Under the pieces are notes generated by a model. It did not search any database, was not told the origin of the DNA, and saw only the letters and a program-made list of their open reading frames with translations. A stretch of 64,000 nt of DNA. It comes from Cellulomonas fengjieae. Lineage in GTDB: Bacteria; Actinomycetota; Actinomycetes; Actinomycetales; Cellulomonadaceae. Below are positions 49,669-56,524 of the stretch, piece by piece (within the stretch, counting starts at the first letter, position 1; each line of letters opens with the position of its first letter). Location: assembly GCF_018388465.1 (NCBI RefSeq), contig NZ_CP074404.1, forward strand, positions 1,674,001-1,738,000. The letters are read 5' to 3'. The translations under genes and the position numbers were made by a program.

Positions 49669-50253
49669 ATGGACGAGAAGGAGACCCTGCTGAGGTACCT
49701 GCGCGCGCAGCGCACCAGCCTGCTCGGCAAGCTCGACGGCCTCGGCGAGTACGACATCCGCCGGCCGCTGACGCCGACGGGCACCAACCTGCTCGGGCTG
49801 GTCAAGCACGTCGCCGGGGTGCAGCTCGACTACTTCGGCGAGGTTTTCGGGCGACCCGCTGCCCTGGAGCCGCCGTGGCTCGCGCAGGACGCGGAGCCGA
49901 ACGCCGACATGTGGGCGACGCCGGAGGAGACCCGCGACGAGATCGTGCAGCTGCACCGGTTCTCGGCGGAGCACAGCGACGCGACGATCGAGGCGCTGCC
50001 CCTCGACGCGCCCGGCGAGGTCCCGTGGTGGGGGGATGACCGCCATGTGACGCTGCACCAGATCCTGGTGCACATGTGCGTCGAGACGGCCCGGCACGCG
50101 GGGCACGCCGACATCGTGCGGGAGCTGGTCGACGGGGCCGTCGGCAGCCGTCGCGACGACCCCAACATCCCCGCGATCGACTGGCCGCAGTACCGCGACC
50201 GCGTGGAGGCGGCCGCTCGGGCGTCGGTGCGGGTCAGGCGTGCGGGTCCGTGA
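49669..50253 (+). CDS. DinB-family protein
   Basis: A 194-residue four-helix DinB/DUF664 protein. The metal-type histidines appear in LGLVKHVAGVQLDYFG, LHQILVHMCVETARHAGH and the last helix. Family members bind Zn or Ni, and some are thiol (mycothiol or bacillithiol) transferases. It lies 7 nt after the MFS gene; CATAGT, 6 nt before the ATG, may be its own -10. Confidence 0.87.
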   Translation: MDEKETLLRYLRAQRTSLLGKLDGLGEYDIRRPLTPTGTNLLGLVKHVAGVQLDYFGEVFGRPAALEPPWLAQDAEPNADMWATPEETRDEIVQLHRFSAEHSDATIEALPLDAPGEVPWWGDDRHVTLHQILVHMCVETARHAGHADIVRELVDGAVGSRRDDPNIPAIDWPQYRDRVEAAARASVRVRRAGP

Positions 50254-50362
50254 TCCCGCGCAGCCGCGCCGACGGCTCCCGCAGCGATGCCGTGCGGCCA
50301 GCACCGGCCTGCGCCGTCGACGTCGCCGTGCTCGTCGCGACGCTCGCCTGACGGCGGATCAC
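50234..50362 (-). CDS. possible 42-residue ORF after the NDH-2 gene
   Basis: A GTG at 50362 overlaps the stop of the upstream flavoprotein gene as GTGA, the same coupling seen in real operons here. It encodes 42 Ala/Thr/Ser/Arg-rich residues without a recognisable motif. Codons are mostly GC-ending. It overlaps the DinB gene's 3' end by 20 bp. It could equally be chance in a GC-rich gap. Confidence 0.22.
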   Translation of the reverse strand: MIRRQASVATSTATSTAQAGAGRTASLREPSARLRGITDPHA

Positions 50363-51693
50363 GGGCGCGCGCGGGGAGCACCGCCGGTGACGAAGGCGTC
50401 GCGAGGGTGCTGGACGCTCGCCAGCGAGACGATGTCGCGCCCGAACACCGCGGCTGCCAGCCACACCGCGAGCACCCGGATCTTGCGTTCCCAGGTGGGC
50501 ACCGCAAGCACGTGGTACCCGCGGTGCATGACCCAGGCCGGGAACCCCGTGACGACCAGGCGGCGGTACTGGAACACGCCCTGGCCGAGCCCGAGCGTCG
50601 CGACGACTCCGAGGCTCTGGTGCAGGTAGTCCCTGGGCACGCCCCCGCGCAGCACCGCCGCGACGTTCGCCGCCAGGTGCTTGCCCTGGCGTACCGCGTG
50701 CTGCGCGTTGGGCACCGTGCGCGAACCGGGCGTCGCGACGGCGATGTCCGGCACCGCCGCGTCGTCGCCGCCGGCCCAGGCATCGGGGACGACGGCCGCG
50801 GCCGTGCCGATCCGCAGGTCCGCCCGCACCCGCAGCAGCCCACGCTCGTCGACGGGCAGGTCGGTGTGCTGCGCCACCACCGGGTTCGCCGCGTTGCCGG
50901 CAGCCCACACGATGAGGCCGGAGTCGAACTCCTCGCCGGTGGACAGGACCACGTGCCCGTCGACGGCGGAGACGAGCTTCGTGCGCAGGTGCACGCGCGC
51001 ACCGCGCTCCTCCAGGGCGCGCACCACCCACCGCCCCGGGCCGTCCGTGACCTCGGGCAGGATGCGGTCGGCCGCCTCCACCAGGTGGAAGCCGAGGTCG
51101 GCGGGGGAGAGCTCGGGGTAGGAGGGCAGCAGCGAGGTCGCCAGGGACAGCAGCTCGCCGAAGCCCTCGACGCCCGAGAACCCACCCCCGACGAAGGTCA
51201 CGGTGAGCAGCCTGCGCCGTTCGGGTCCCGGCGGCAGGACCGCGGCGCGGTCGAAGGCCGTGAGCAGGCGGTCGCGGATCGCTACGGCCTCCTCGACGTG
51301 CTTCATGCCGATCGCCTGCTCGGCGACGCCGGGCACCGGGAACGTCCGGGTCACGGCGCCGGCGGTGATGACGATGACGTCGTAGCCGAGCTCGAGGTCG
51401 TCGCCGTCGGCGGGGCGGACCCGCACCGTGCGGCGCGCGTGCTCGACCCCGGTCACCTCGCCCGCGACGACCGTGCTGCGGCGCAGGTGCCTGCGCAGCG
51501 AGACGGCGGCGTGCCGGGCCTCGACCGAGCCGGCCATCACCTCGGGGAGGAACGGTTGGTAGGTCATGTAGGGGCGGGGGTCGATCACGACGATCTCGGC
51601 CTCGTCCGGACGCAGCGTCCTCTCCAGGTTCCACGCGGCGTAGAAGCCCGCGTAGCCGCCGCCGACGATAACGATCCGCTTCGGGTGTGTCAC
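50359..51693 (-). CDS. NDH-2-like NAD(P)/FAD-dependent oxidoreductase
   Basis: A 444-residue type II NADH dehydrogenase-like flavoprotein. FAD binds at RIVIVGGGYAGFYAAWNLE, NADH at VTFVGGGFSGVEGFGELL; WAAGNAANP and VPDAWAGGDDAAVPD complete the FAD site. A C-terminal hydrophobic amphipathic stretch (VLAVWLAAAVFGRDIVSL) may attach it to the membrane. The GTG at 51693 is chosen because a TGTCAC-N17-GGTCG promoter ends 7 nt upstream, so the GTG at 51729 would lie inside the promoter. It is downstream of an ECF41 sigma gene that probably drives it. Confidence 0.88.
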   Translation of the reverse strand: MTHPKRIVIVGGGYAGFYAAWNLERTLRPDEAEIVVIDPRPYMTYQPFLPEVMAGSVEARHAAVSLRRHLRRSTVVAGEVTGVEHARRTVRVRPADGDDLELGYDVIVITAGAVTRTFPVPGVAEQAIGMKHVEEAVAIRDRLLTAFDRAAVLPPGPERRRLLTVTFVGGGFSGVEGFGELLSLATSLLPSYPELSPADLGFHLVEAADRILPEVTDGPGRWVVRALEERGARVHLRTKLVSAVDGHVVLSTGEEFDSGLIVWAAGNAANPVVAQHTDLPVDERGLLRVRADLRIGTAAAVVPDAWAGGDDAAVPDIAVATPGSRTVPNAQHAVRQGKHLAANVAAVLRGGVPRDYLHQSLGVVATLGLGQGVFQYRRLVVTGFPAWVMHRGYHVLAVPTWERKIRVLAVWLAAAVFGRDIVSLASVQHPRDAFVTGGAPRARP

Positions 51694-51700
51694 ACCCTCT

Positions 51701-51728
51701 CGACCGGGCGGACCGCCGGAACGTGACA
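51701..51728 (-). promoter_or_regulatory. ECF41-type promoter of the NDH-2-like gene
   Basis: TGTCAC (plus strand 51723-51728) and GGTCG (51701-51705) are separated by exactly 17 nt. The pair is shared with the SDR promoter at 53468-53495 and fits, with single mismatches, the TGTCACA/CGTC elements reported for ECF41 sigma factors. Confidence 0.65.
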
Positions 51729-51735
51729 CGGCACG

Positions 51736-52662
51736 TCAGCCGGTCGCCGTGAACCGCCGGAGCTTGCTCGGGCTGACCACGATATAGACGTGCTCGATCC
51801 CACGCTGCGAGCCGTCGAGCGTGACGAGCGCCTGGGGGACACCGTCCGCGGTGGCGACGAGGAGCCCGGCGCCGCCGTTCACCTCCACGGTGCGGAACGT
51901 CGAGTGGTGCCAGTACTTGCGCAGCACGTTGTCGAGGAAGGTCATGGTGCGCGCGACCCCCACGAGCTCCAGGCGGGAGGCGTGCACCTCACCGCCACCG
52001 TCGGGCCGCACGACGACGTCGTCCACGAGCAGCCGCTCGAGCCCGTCGAGGTCACCGGCGCGCGCGGCCGCGGCGAACGACTCCACGAGCCGGCGCCGCC
52101 GGGCGGGGGACGCCGGAACCGACCGCGCGGAGGCCAGGTGCTCGCGCGCGCGTCGGGCCACCTGCCGGGCGTTGACCTCGGTGAGACCCAGCACCTCGGC
52201 GATCTCACGGAAGCTGTACCCGAAGGCCTCGCGCAGCACGTACGCGGCCCGCTCGGCGGGACCGAGCTTCTCGAGCAGGAGCAGCACCGCCGTCTCCAGG
52301 GCCTCGGCGCGCTCGGCGCCGAGGGCGGGGTCCGCGCTCGTGTCGACGGGCTCGGGCAGCCATGGACCGAGGTATGTCTCGCGCCGCGCGTGCGCCGACG
52401 TGCTCGCGTTGATGGCCAGCCGGGTCGTGGTCGTCGTGAGGAACGCGGCCGGGTTGCGCACCGCGCGGCGGTCGGTGCCCTGCCAGCGCACCCACGCGTC
52501 CTGGACCACGTCCTCGGCCTCCGCCACGCTGCCGAGCATCCGGTAGGCGAGGCCGAACAGGCGCGGCCGGACGTCCTCGAACGCCCTGACGTCCGTGTCC
52601 GGGACGTTCTGGTTCGAGCCCGTGCTCGGTGCGGCGGCGTTGTCGGCGGTGTCGCTGGCCAC
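51736..52662 (-). CDS. sigJ: ECF41-family sigma factor (SigJ-like)
   Basis: A 308-residue ECF sigma factor with a fused regulatory SnoaL-like domain. Region 2 is RLFGLAYRMLGSVAEAEDVVQDAWVRW and region 4 has LGPAERAAYVLREAFGYSFREIAEVL (each longer than quoted motifs elsewhere in the family). The ECF41 hallmarks are the linker WLPEP, then DGGGEV in the C-terminal domain and a final SPSKL related to NPDKL. No anti-sigma gene is nearby, as is usual for this group. GTG 52662 follows TAGATT by 6 nt; GTG 52668 is in frame but too close to the box. Confidence 0.9.
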   Translation of the reverse strand: MASDTADNAAAPSTGSNQNVPDTDVRAFEDVRPRLFGLAYRMLGSVAEAEDVVQDAWVRWQGTDRRAVRNPAAFLTTTTTRLAINASTSAHARRETYLGPWLPEPVDTSADPALGAERAEALETAVLLLLEKLGPAERAAYVLREAFGYSFREIAEVLGLTEVNARQVARRAREHLASARSVPASPARRRRLVESFAAAARAGDLDGLERLLVDDVVVRPDGGGEVHASRLELVGVARTMTFLDNVLRKYWHHSTFRTVEVNGGAGLLVATADGVPQALVTLDGSQRGIEHVYIVVSPSKLRRFTATG

Positions 52663-52668
52663 GGTCAC

Positions 52669-52674
52669 AATCTA
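52669..52674 (-). promoter_or_regulatory. leaderless promoter -10 TAGATT of the sigma gene
   Basis: TAGATT (AATCTA on plus) lies 6 nt before the GTG at 52662 and resolves which of two in-frame GTGs is the start. It suggests a housekeeping promoter in addition to read-through from the SDR gene. Confidence 0.5.
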
Positions 52675-52678
52675 GGGC

Positions 52679-53419
52679 TCACCGCGCCATCCAGTCCTCG
52701 AGCGTGGTGCTGCCCAGGACGGCGTCGCCGTGCGGGACGAGCGTGTCCTCGTGGAGCACTGCGCCGAAGTACTTGGCTGCGGGGTCCGTGACCACCTCAC
52801 GCGGGTCGCCGCGCGCGGTGAGGAACCGACGCCCCAGGTCGTCCAGGCGGAGCCGCTCCGGCCCGGCGATCTCGACCCGCCCGTTCGCCGGTGCGCCGAG
52901 CGTCACGCCGCGCAGCGCCGCGGCCACGTCGTCGGCGGCCATGGGCTGGATCAGCACGTGCGCCAGGTGCACCGTCGAGCCGTCGGTCGCGGAGTCGACG
53001 ATGCCCGCGAGGAACTCGAAGAACTGGGTGGCGTGCACCAGCGAGTACGGGATCGACGACCCTTCGATGAGCTTCTCCTGCGCGATCTTGGCGCGGAAGT
53101 AGCCGCTCTCGGGCAGCCGTTCGGTACCGACGACGGACAGCGCGACGTGGTGCCGCACGCCGGCGGCGGCCTCGGCGGCCAGCAGGTTGCGCGTGGAGGT
53201 CTCGAAGAACTCCAGCACGGCGGCCGCCTCGAACGACGGCGAGTTCGAGACGTCGACGACGACGTCGGCGCCCTGCAGCACCTCGGTCAGGCCCTCGCCG
53301 GTGAGGGTGTTCACCCCGGTACCCGGCGACGCGGCGACGGCCCGGTGACCTTGCTCGGTCAGCAGTGCCACCAGCCTGGAGCCGATGAGTCCTGTGCCTC
53401 CGATGACGACGACCAGCAT
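52679..53419 (-). CDS. NAD(P)H-binding SDR / epimerase, ECF41 partner
   Basis: A 246-residue atypical SDR like those found beside ECF41 sigma genes (the oxidoreductase/epimerase class of COE partners). MLVVVIGGTGLIGSRLV binds the cofactor; DVVVDVSNSPSF and LSVVGTERLPESGYFRAKIAQE follow, with Y and K of the catalytic set in the last. Substrate unknown. The start has GAGGAGG. Its leader contains an 11-bp stem and, upstream, the ECF41-type promoter. The sigma gene follows 16 nt later. Confidence 0.87.
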   Translation of the reverse strand: MLVVVIGGTGLIGSRLVALLTEQGHRAVAASPGTGVNTLTGEGLTEVLQGADVVVDVSNSPSFEAAAVLEFFETSTRNLLAAEAAAGVRHHVALSVVGTERLPESGYFRAKIAQEKLIEGSSIPYSLVHATQFFEFLAGIVDSATDGSTVHLAHVLIQPMAADDVAAALRGVTLGAPANGRVEIAGPERLRLDDLGRRFLTARGDPREVVTDPAAKYFGAVLHEDTLVPHGDAVLGSTTLEDWMAR

Positions 53420-53436
53420 GTCGGAACCTCCTCAGT

Positions 53437-53463
53437 CGGTGACCGGCGAGGTGCCGGTCACCG
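53437..53463. promoter_or_regulatory. 11-bp inverted repeat between the methyltransferase and the SDR
   Basis: CGGTGACCGGC (53437-53447) and GCCGGTCACCG (53453-53463) are exact reverse complements around GAGGT. On the minus strand it falls after the methyltransferase stop and between the ECF41-type -10 and the SDR ribosome binding site. It could be a terminator or an operator. Confidence 0.5.
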
Positions 53464-53467
53464 CGTA

Positions 53468-53495
53468 CGACCGGGCAGCGGCTCCGGACGTGACA
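53468..53495 (-). promoter_or_regulatory. ECF41-type promoter of the SDR gene
   Basis: TGTCAC (plus strand 53490-53495), 17 nt, then GGTCG (53468-53472). The flanks also match the NDH-2 promoter (CCGG after the -35, CCC before the -10). Predicted RNA start is near 53461. Confidence 0.65.
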
Positions 53496-53509
53496 CCCGG
53501 GGCGGTCTC

Positions 53510-54325
53510 TCAGGGCCGCACGCCGAGCGTGTGCCGTACGGCCTGCCGGAACGTGATCCGACCCGACGCGTCGCGCTGCTCCTCCAGGGCGCCGAGGACC
53601 TCCTCCTGCAACCCGGGGCGGGCAGCCTCGGGCACCGCCTCCCACATCGACCGCTGGCCGTGCGACCACGAGAACGCCACGAACTGTTCCGGGTCGCCGA
53701 ACACCGCGTCCACGCTGTGGACCACGGTCCTGACGTCCGTGAGGCCCGCGTCGGAGAACAGCCGCTCCACCCCGGCGTCGGACGCGTACGGGCCGCGCAG
53801 CGCGCGGGACCGGGCCTCTATGAGTTCGGGCGGGAGGTGCGGGCCGAAGAGCTGGTCGACGGCGGTCCACCCCGGGTCCTTCTCGCCCAGGGTGGTCACG
53901 CCCAGGCGTCCGCCGTGGACCACGAGCTCCGTCCACGCGCGCAGTGCTGCCGCGGGTTCGGGCAGGAAGAAGAGCACCAGGCTGGCGGCGACGACGTCGA
54001 ACGACGCGGGGGGCAGTTCCGGCGCGCGGGCGTCAGCCACCCGGACCTCCACCTGGGGGAGGTGAGCGAGGTCGCGTGCGGTCAGCTCGACCATCCGCGG
54101 GGCGAGATCGATGCCGAGGGCGTGCCCGGTCGGGCCGGTCGCGAGGGCCAGCGGCCCCAGGGCGGCGCCGCGTCCGCAGCCGATGTCGAGCACGCGCGTG
54201 CCGGGCCTGACGTCGAGCTCGGCGACCAGCCTCGTGGCGATCGGCCCGACCCACGGGACACCGACCGCGTCGTAGGTGTCCGCGGCGCGGTCGAACACGC
54301 CTGCTATGCCATCCGGTGACTCCAT
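53510..54325 (-). CDS. class I SAM-dependent methyltransferase
   Basis: A 271-residue methyltransferase of the UbiE/small-molecule type. FDRAADTYDAVG precedes the SAM motif VLDIGCGRGAALG; ALGIDLAPRMVE is the acidic loop and VVAASLVLFFLPEP is motif IV. The C-terminal half has no assignable substrate features. AAGGTGG lies before the ATG at 54325. It is in tandem with the SDR but separated by a hairpin, so the link to the sigma operon is loose. Confidence 0.87.
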   Translation of the reverse strand: MESPDGIAGVFDRAADTYDAVGVPWVGPIATRLVAELDVRPGTRVLDIGCGRGAALGPLALATGPTGHALGIDLAPRMVELTARDLAHLPQVEVRVADARAPELPPASFDVVAASLVLFFLPEPAAALRAWTELVVHGGRLGVTTLGEKDPGWTAVDQLFGPHLPPELIEARSRALRGPYASDAGVERLFSDAGLTDVRTVVHSVDAVFGDPEQFVAFSWSHGQRSMWEAVPEAARPGLQEEVLGALEEQRDASGRITFRQAVRHTLGVRP

Positions 54326-54400
54326 GGCACCACCTTGGCAGCGGCCACAGACATGGGCCAGGCGCCGAGCCAGGAGGCGCGGCGCCCGGTCGACGTGGAG

Positions 54401-54547
54401 CTAGCGGCGGTCGGTGTCCTCCTGCTCGATGCCGTCGGCCTTGATCTTCTCGGCGTCGGTCTTCTCGACCTCGACCTCGACCTCGGTCTCGCGGATCACC
54501 GGACCGTCGTCGCCGGTGTCGTGGACGATCCTGTCGTCGCTGTGCAT
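54401..54547 (-). CDS. small acidic protein, 48 residues
   Basis: An unassigned ORF of 48 residues starting MHSDDRIVHDTGDDG and ending EQEDTDRR. It has Glu-Val repeats (ETEVEVEVEKTDAEK) and a net negative charge. An excellent ribosome binding site (GAGGAGGT, 5 nt before the ATG) and a TACGCT box about 40 nt upstream (plus 54585-54590) argue that it is expressed. The codons follow the genome bias. Stress-related small acidic proteins are a guess only. Confidence 0.62.
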   Translation of the reverse strand: MHSDDRIVHDTGDDGPVIRETEVEVEVEKTDAEKIKADGIEQEDTDRR

Positions 54548-54634
54548 GTCGACCTCCTCGTTGACGCGCCGTTCCGAGACGGCGAGCGTAGGACTCGCGT
54601 CCTCCGCGCGCGCGCCGGGTCGCGCAGACCCAGG

Positions 54635-55363
54635 TCAGACCCCCAGCAGCCATCGCAGCGTGCGGGCGTTGCGCACGGCGGCGCCCCCGCCGTCGTTGTT
54701 GAAGTAGACGAGGACGTCCCGCCCGCCGTCCGACCACTCCCGGATCCGGTCCGCCCACCAGCGCAGGTCGTCGTCGGAGTACGAGCCGCCGTACAGGTGG
54801 TGGTGGTCCGGCCCGTGCATCCGTACGTACACGGTGGGCGCAGTGGCGCGCAGCACGCAGGGCAGGTGCGCTCCGCTCATCACGACCGACGCTGCGCCAC
54901 GCCGCTCCAGCAGAGAGAAGACGTCGTCGTGCTGCCACGAGGGGTGCCGGAGCTCGGCGGCGACCCGCACCCAGTCGGGCAGCGAGGCCAGGAACCAGTC
55001 CAGGCGGGCGTCGTCGCGGGCCTGGTCCGGCCGGAGCTGGACCAGCAGCACCTCGCGCCGGTCGCCGAGCTCGTGCCACGACCGCGCGATCCGCTGAGCC
55101 CACACCTCGGGCGCGTAGAGCCGCTTGGCGTGCGTCAGCCCGCGCGGCGCCTTGACCGACATCCGGAAGCCGGCGGGGAGGCGTCGTTGCCAGCCGGCGA
55201 ACGTCGACTCCCGCGGCCAGCGGTAGAAGCTCGCGTTCAGCTCGACGGTCCCGAACTCCTGGACGTACCGCGCCAGACGCTGGGACGACGGCAGGCCGGG
55301 CGGGTACAGGACGTGCTCCCAGTGGTCGTACGACCAGCCGGACGTGCCGATGCGCACACTCAC
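54635..55363 (-). CDS. DUF72 family protein
   Basis: A 242-residue TIM-barrel-like protein of unknown function. IGTSGWSYDHWEHVLYPPGL, NASFYRWP, FRMSVKAPRGLTH, LRPDQARDDARLD, ELRHPSW and the C-terminal YFNNDGGGAAVRNA are the usual DUF72 blocks. GTG start at 55363, divergent from the GlsB-type gene. Confidence 0.9.
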   Translation of the reverse strand: MSVRIGTSGWSYDHWEHVLYPPGLPSSQRLARYVQEFGTVELNASFYRWPRESTFAGWQRRLPAGFRMSVKAPRGLTHAKRLYAPEVWAQRIARSWHELGDRREVLLVQLRPDQARDDARLDWFLASLPDWVRVAAELRHPSWQHDDVFSLLERRGAASVVMSGAHLPCVLRATAPTVYVRMHGPDHHHLYGGSYSDDDLRWWADRIREWSDGGRDVLVYFNNDGGGAAVRNARTLRWLLGV

Positions 55364-55407
55364 GCCGTGTGGCTCCCTCTCGACGCGCGGACCGGGCGAT
55401 TCGCCTC

Positions 55408-55413
55408 TAGATT
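55408..55413 (+). promoter_or_regulatory. candidate promoter -10 TAGATT
   Basis: TAGATT lies 45 nt before the ATG at 55459, which has GAGGAG 6 nt upstream. Confidence 0.4.
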
Positions 55414-55458
55414 CTCTCTTGGTCGCACCCGGCGCACCTTCACTCTGAGGAGTTCACC

Positions 55459-55725
55459 ATGACCGCCGCTGGCATCATCTCCGCCATCATCATCGGGGCC
55501 ATCATCGGGGCGCTCGGCCGCCTGGTCGTCCGAGGCAAGCAGAACATCTCGATCCTGGTCACGATCATCGTGGGGATCATCGCTGCACTTCTGGGCACCT
55601 GGCTGGCCAGCCTCGTCGGCGTCGAGACGACGGACGGCATCGACTGGATCGAGCTGCTCTTCCAGGTCGTGCTCGCCGCCATCGGTGTGGCGATCGTCGC
55701 GGGCACCGGCGGCCGCCGCCGCTGA
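55459..55725 (+). CDS. GlsB/YeaQ/YmgE-family membrane protein
   Basis: An 88-residue stress-associated membrane protein with three hydrophobic helices. The Gly-rich IIGAIIGALGRLV and VTIIVGIIAALLGTWLAS pattern is diagnostic, with an acidic loop before the third helix and a GGRRR end. Function is not known. It is followed by a strong hairpin. Confidence 0.9.
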   Translation: MTAAGIISAIIIGAIIGALGRLVVRGKQNISILVTIIVGIIAALLGTWLASLVGVETTDGIDWIELLFQVVLAAIGVAIVAGTGGRRR

Positions 55726-55737
55726 CCCACGACGCAT

Positions 55738-55775
55738 GACGGGAGCGGTCCACCGGTCGGTGGGCCGCTCCCGTC
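55738..55775. terminator. bidirectional terminator hairpin
   Basis: A 17-bp stem around loop GGTC (55755-55758) formed by GACGGGAGCGG... and ...CCGCTCCCGTC, with one T-G pair. It lies between the convergent GlsB-type and AIM24 genes. Confidence 0.75.
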
Positions 55776-55802
55776 GCGTCAGCCCCGGTCGCGTCAGCCC
55801 TG
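55773..55802. repeat. 15-bp tandem duplication at the AIM24 stop
   Basis: GTCGCGTCAGCCCCG (55773-55787) is followed directly by GTCGCGTCAGCCCTG (55788-55802), 14 of 15 identical. The second copy holds the stop codon of the AIM24 gene; the first abuts the terminator stem. Confidence 0.7.
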
Positions 55803-56468
55803 GCTGCTGGGGACGGGGTGACCCTCCGACGCCTGCACGACGACGAACCCCTGCCCGGTGAGCCCCAGCTGGTAGGCCTCTCCGGAGCCGCGACCGATCA
55901 CCGAGCCGAGCTTGGCGGTCCTGCGGACCGTCGACTGCAGCGACGTGGACCAGAGCACCGCGGACTGCATGTCCACGAACGTCGGCACGTCGACCTGCAG
56001 CACGACGGGCGTCCCGTACGCGGTCACGGCCAGCGCGCCCGTACCCGTGAAGGTCGTGTTGAACAGGCCGCCGCTGAGCATCGACGCTCCCTCGACCCGG
56101 TTGATGTCCCACGTGAGCGTGCTCTCGAACGCGAGGATGCTGGACCCGCTGACGGTGACGCTCTCGCCCTCCAGGTGCACGATGAACACCTCGTCGGCGT
56201 CCTGCGCCAGGAAGACGTCCCCGCTGCCCGAGACCTTCATCAGGGACATGCCCTCGCCGGTGAACGCCTTCTTGAACATCTTGGCGACGCCGCCGCTGCC
56301 CTGGTAGTCGAAGTCGACGTCGCCCTGGTAGGCCACCATCGACCCCTGCTTGGCGTAGAAGAAGCCGCCCGTGCCTGCCAGGTCCACCTTGAGCATCCGC
56401 TCGTTCTGCAGCACGAAGCTGCCGGGCTCGGTGGACCGTTCCGCGTTCTGCATCAGTGAGCTGCGCAT
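55794..56468 (-). CDS. AIM24 family protein
   Basis: A 224-residue beta-rich AIM24-family protein whose bacterial function is unknown. KVDLAGTGGFFYAKQGSMVAYQGDVDF, GVAKMFKKAFTGEG, LMKVSGSGDVFLA, GGLFNTTFTGTGALAV and GEAYQLGLTGQGFVVVQASEG recur as Gly-centred turns that reflect a double-stranded beta-helix. A TAGCAT box lies 5 nt before the ATG at 56468. It is divergent from the hydrolase. Confidence 0.88.
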   Translation of the reverse strand: MRSSLMQNAERSTEPGSFVLQNERMLKVDLAGTGGFFYAKQGSMVAYQGDVDFDYQGSGGVAKMFKKAFTGEGMSLMKVSGSGDVFLAQDADEVFIVHLEGESVTVSGSSILAFESTLTWDINRVEGASMLSGGLFNTTFTGTGALAVTAYGTPVVLQVDVPTFVDMQSAVLWSTSLQSTVRRTAKLGSVIGRGSGEAYQLGLTGQGFVVVQASEGHPVPSSQG

Positions 56469-56473
56469 GCCGC

Positions 56474-56479
56474 ATGCTA
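56474..56479 (-). promoter_or_regulatory. promoter -10 TAGCAT of the AIM24 gene
   Basis: TAGCAT (ATGCTA on plus) lies 5 nt before the ATG at 56468. Confidence 0.4.
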
Positions 56480-56524
56480 GCGATGCCCTTCCCCGCGCGG
56501 GAGTGCCGGGACGACACTGGGCAG

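Noticed and set aside
51694..51729. Longer N-terminus of the NDH-2-like protein from GTG 51729
   Set aside because: It would place the start inside the TGTCAC -35 element, and the added residues have no counterpart in the family.
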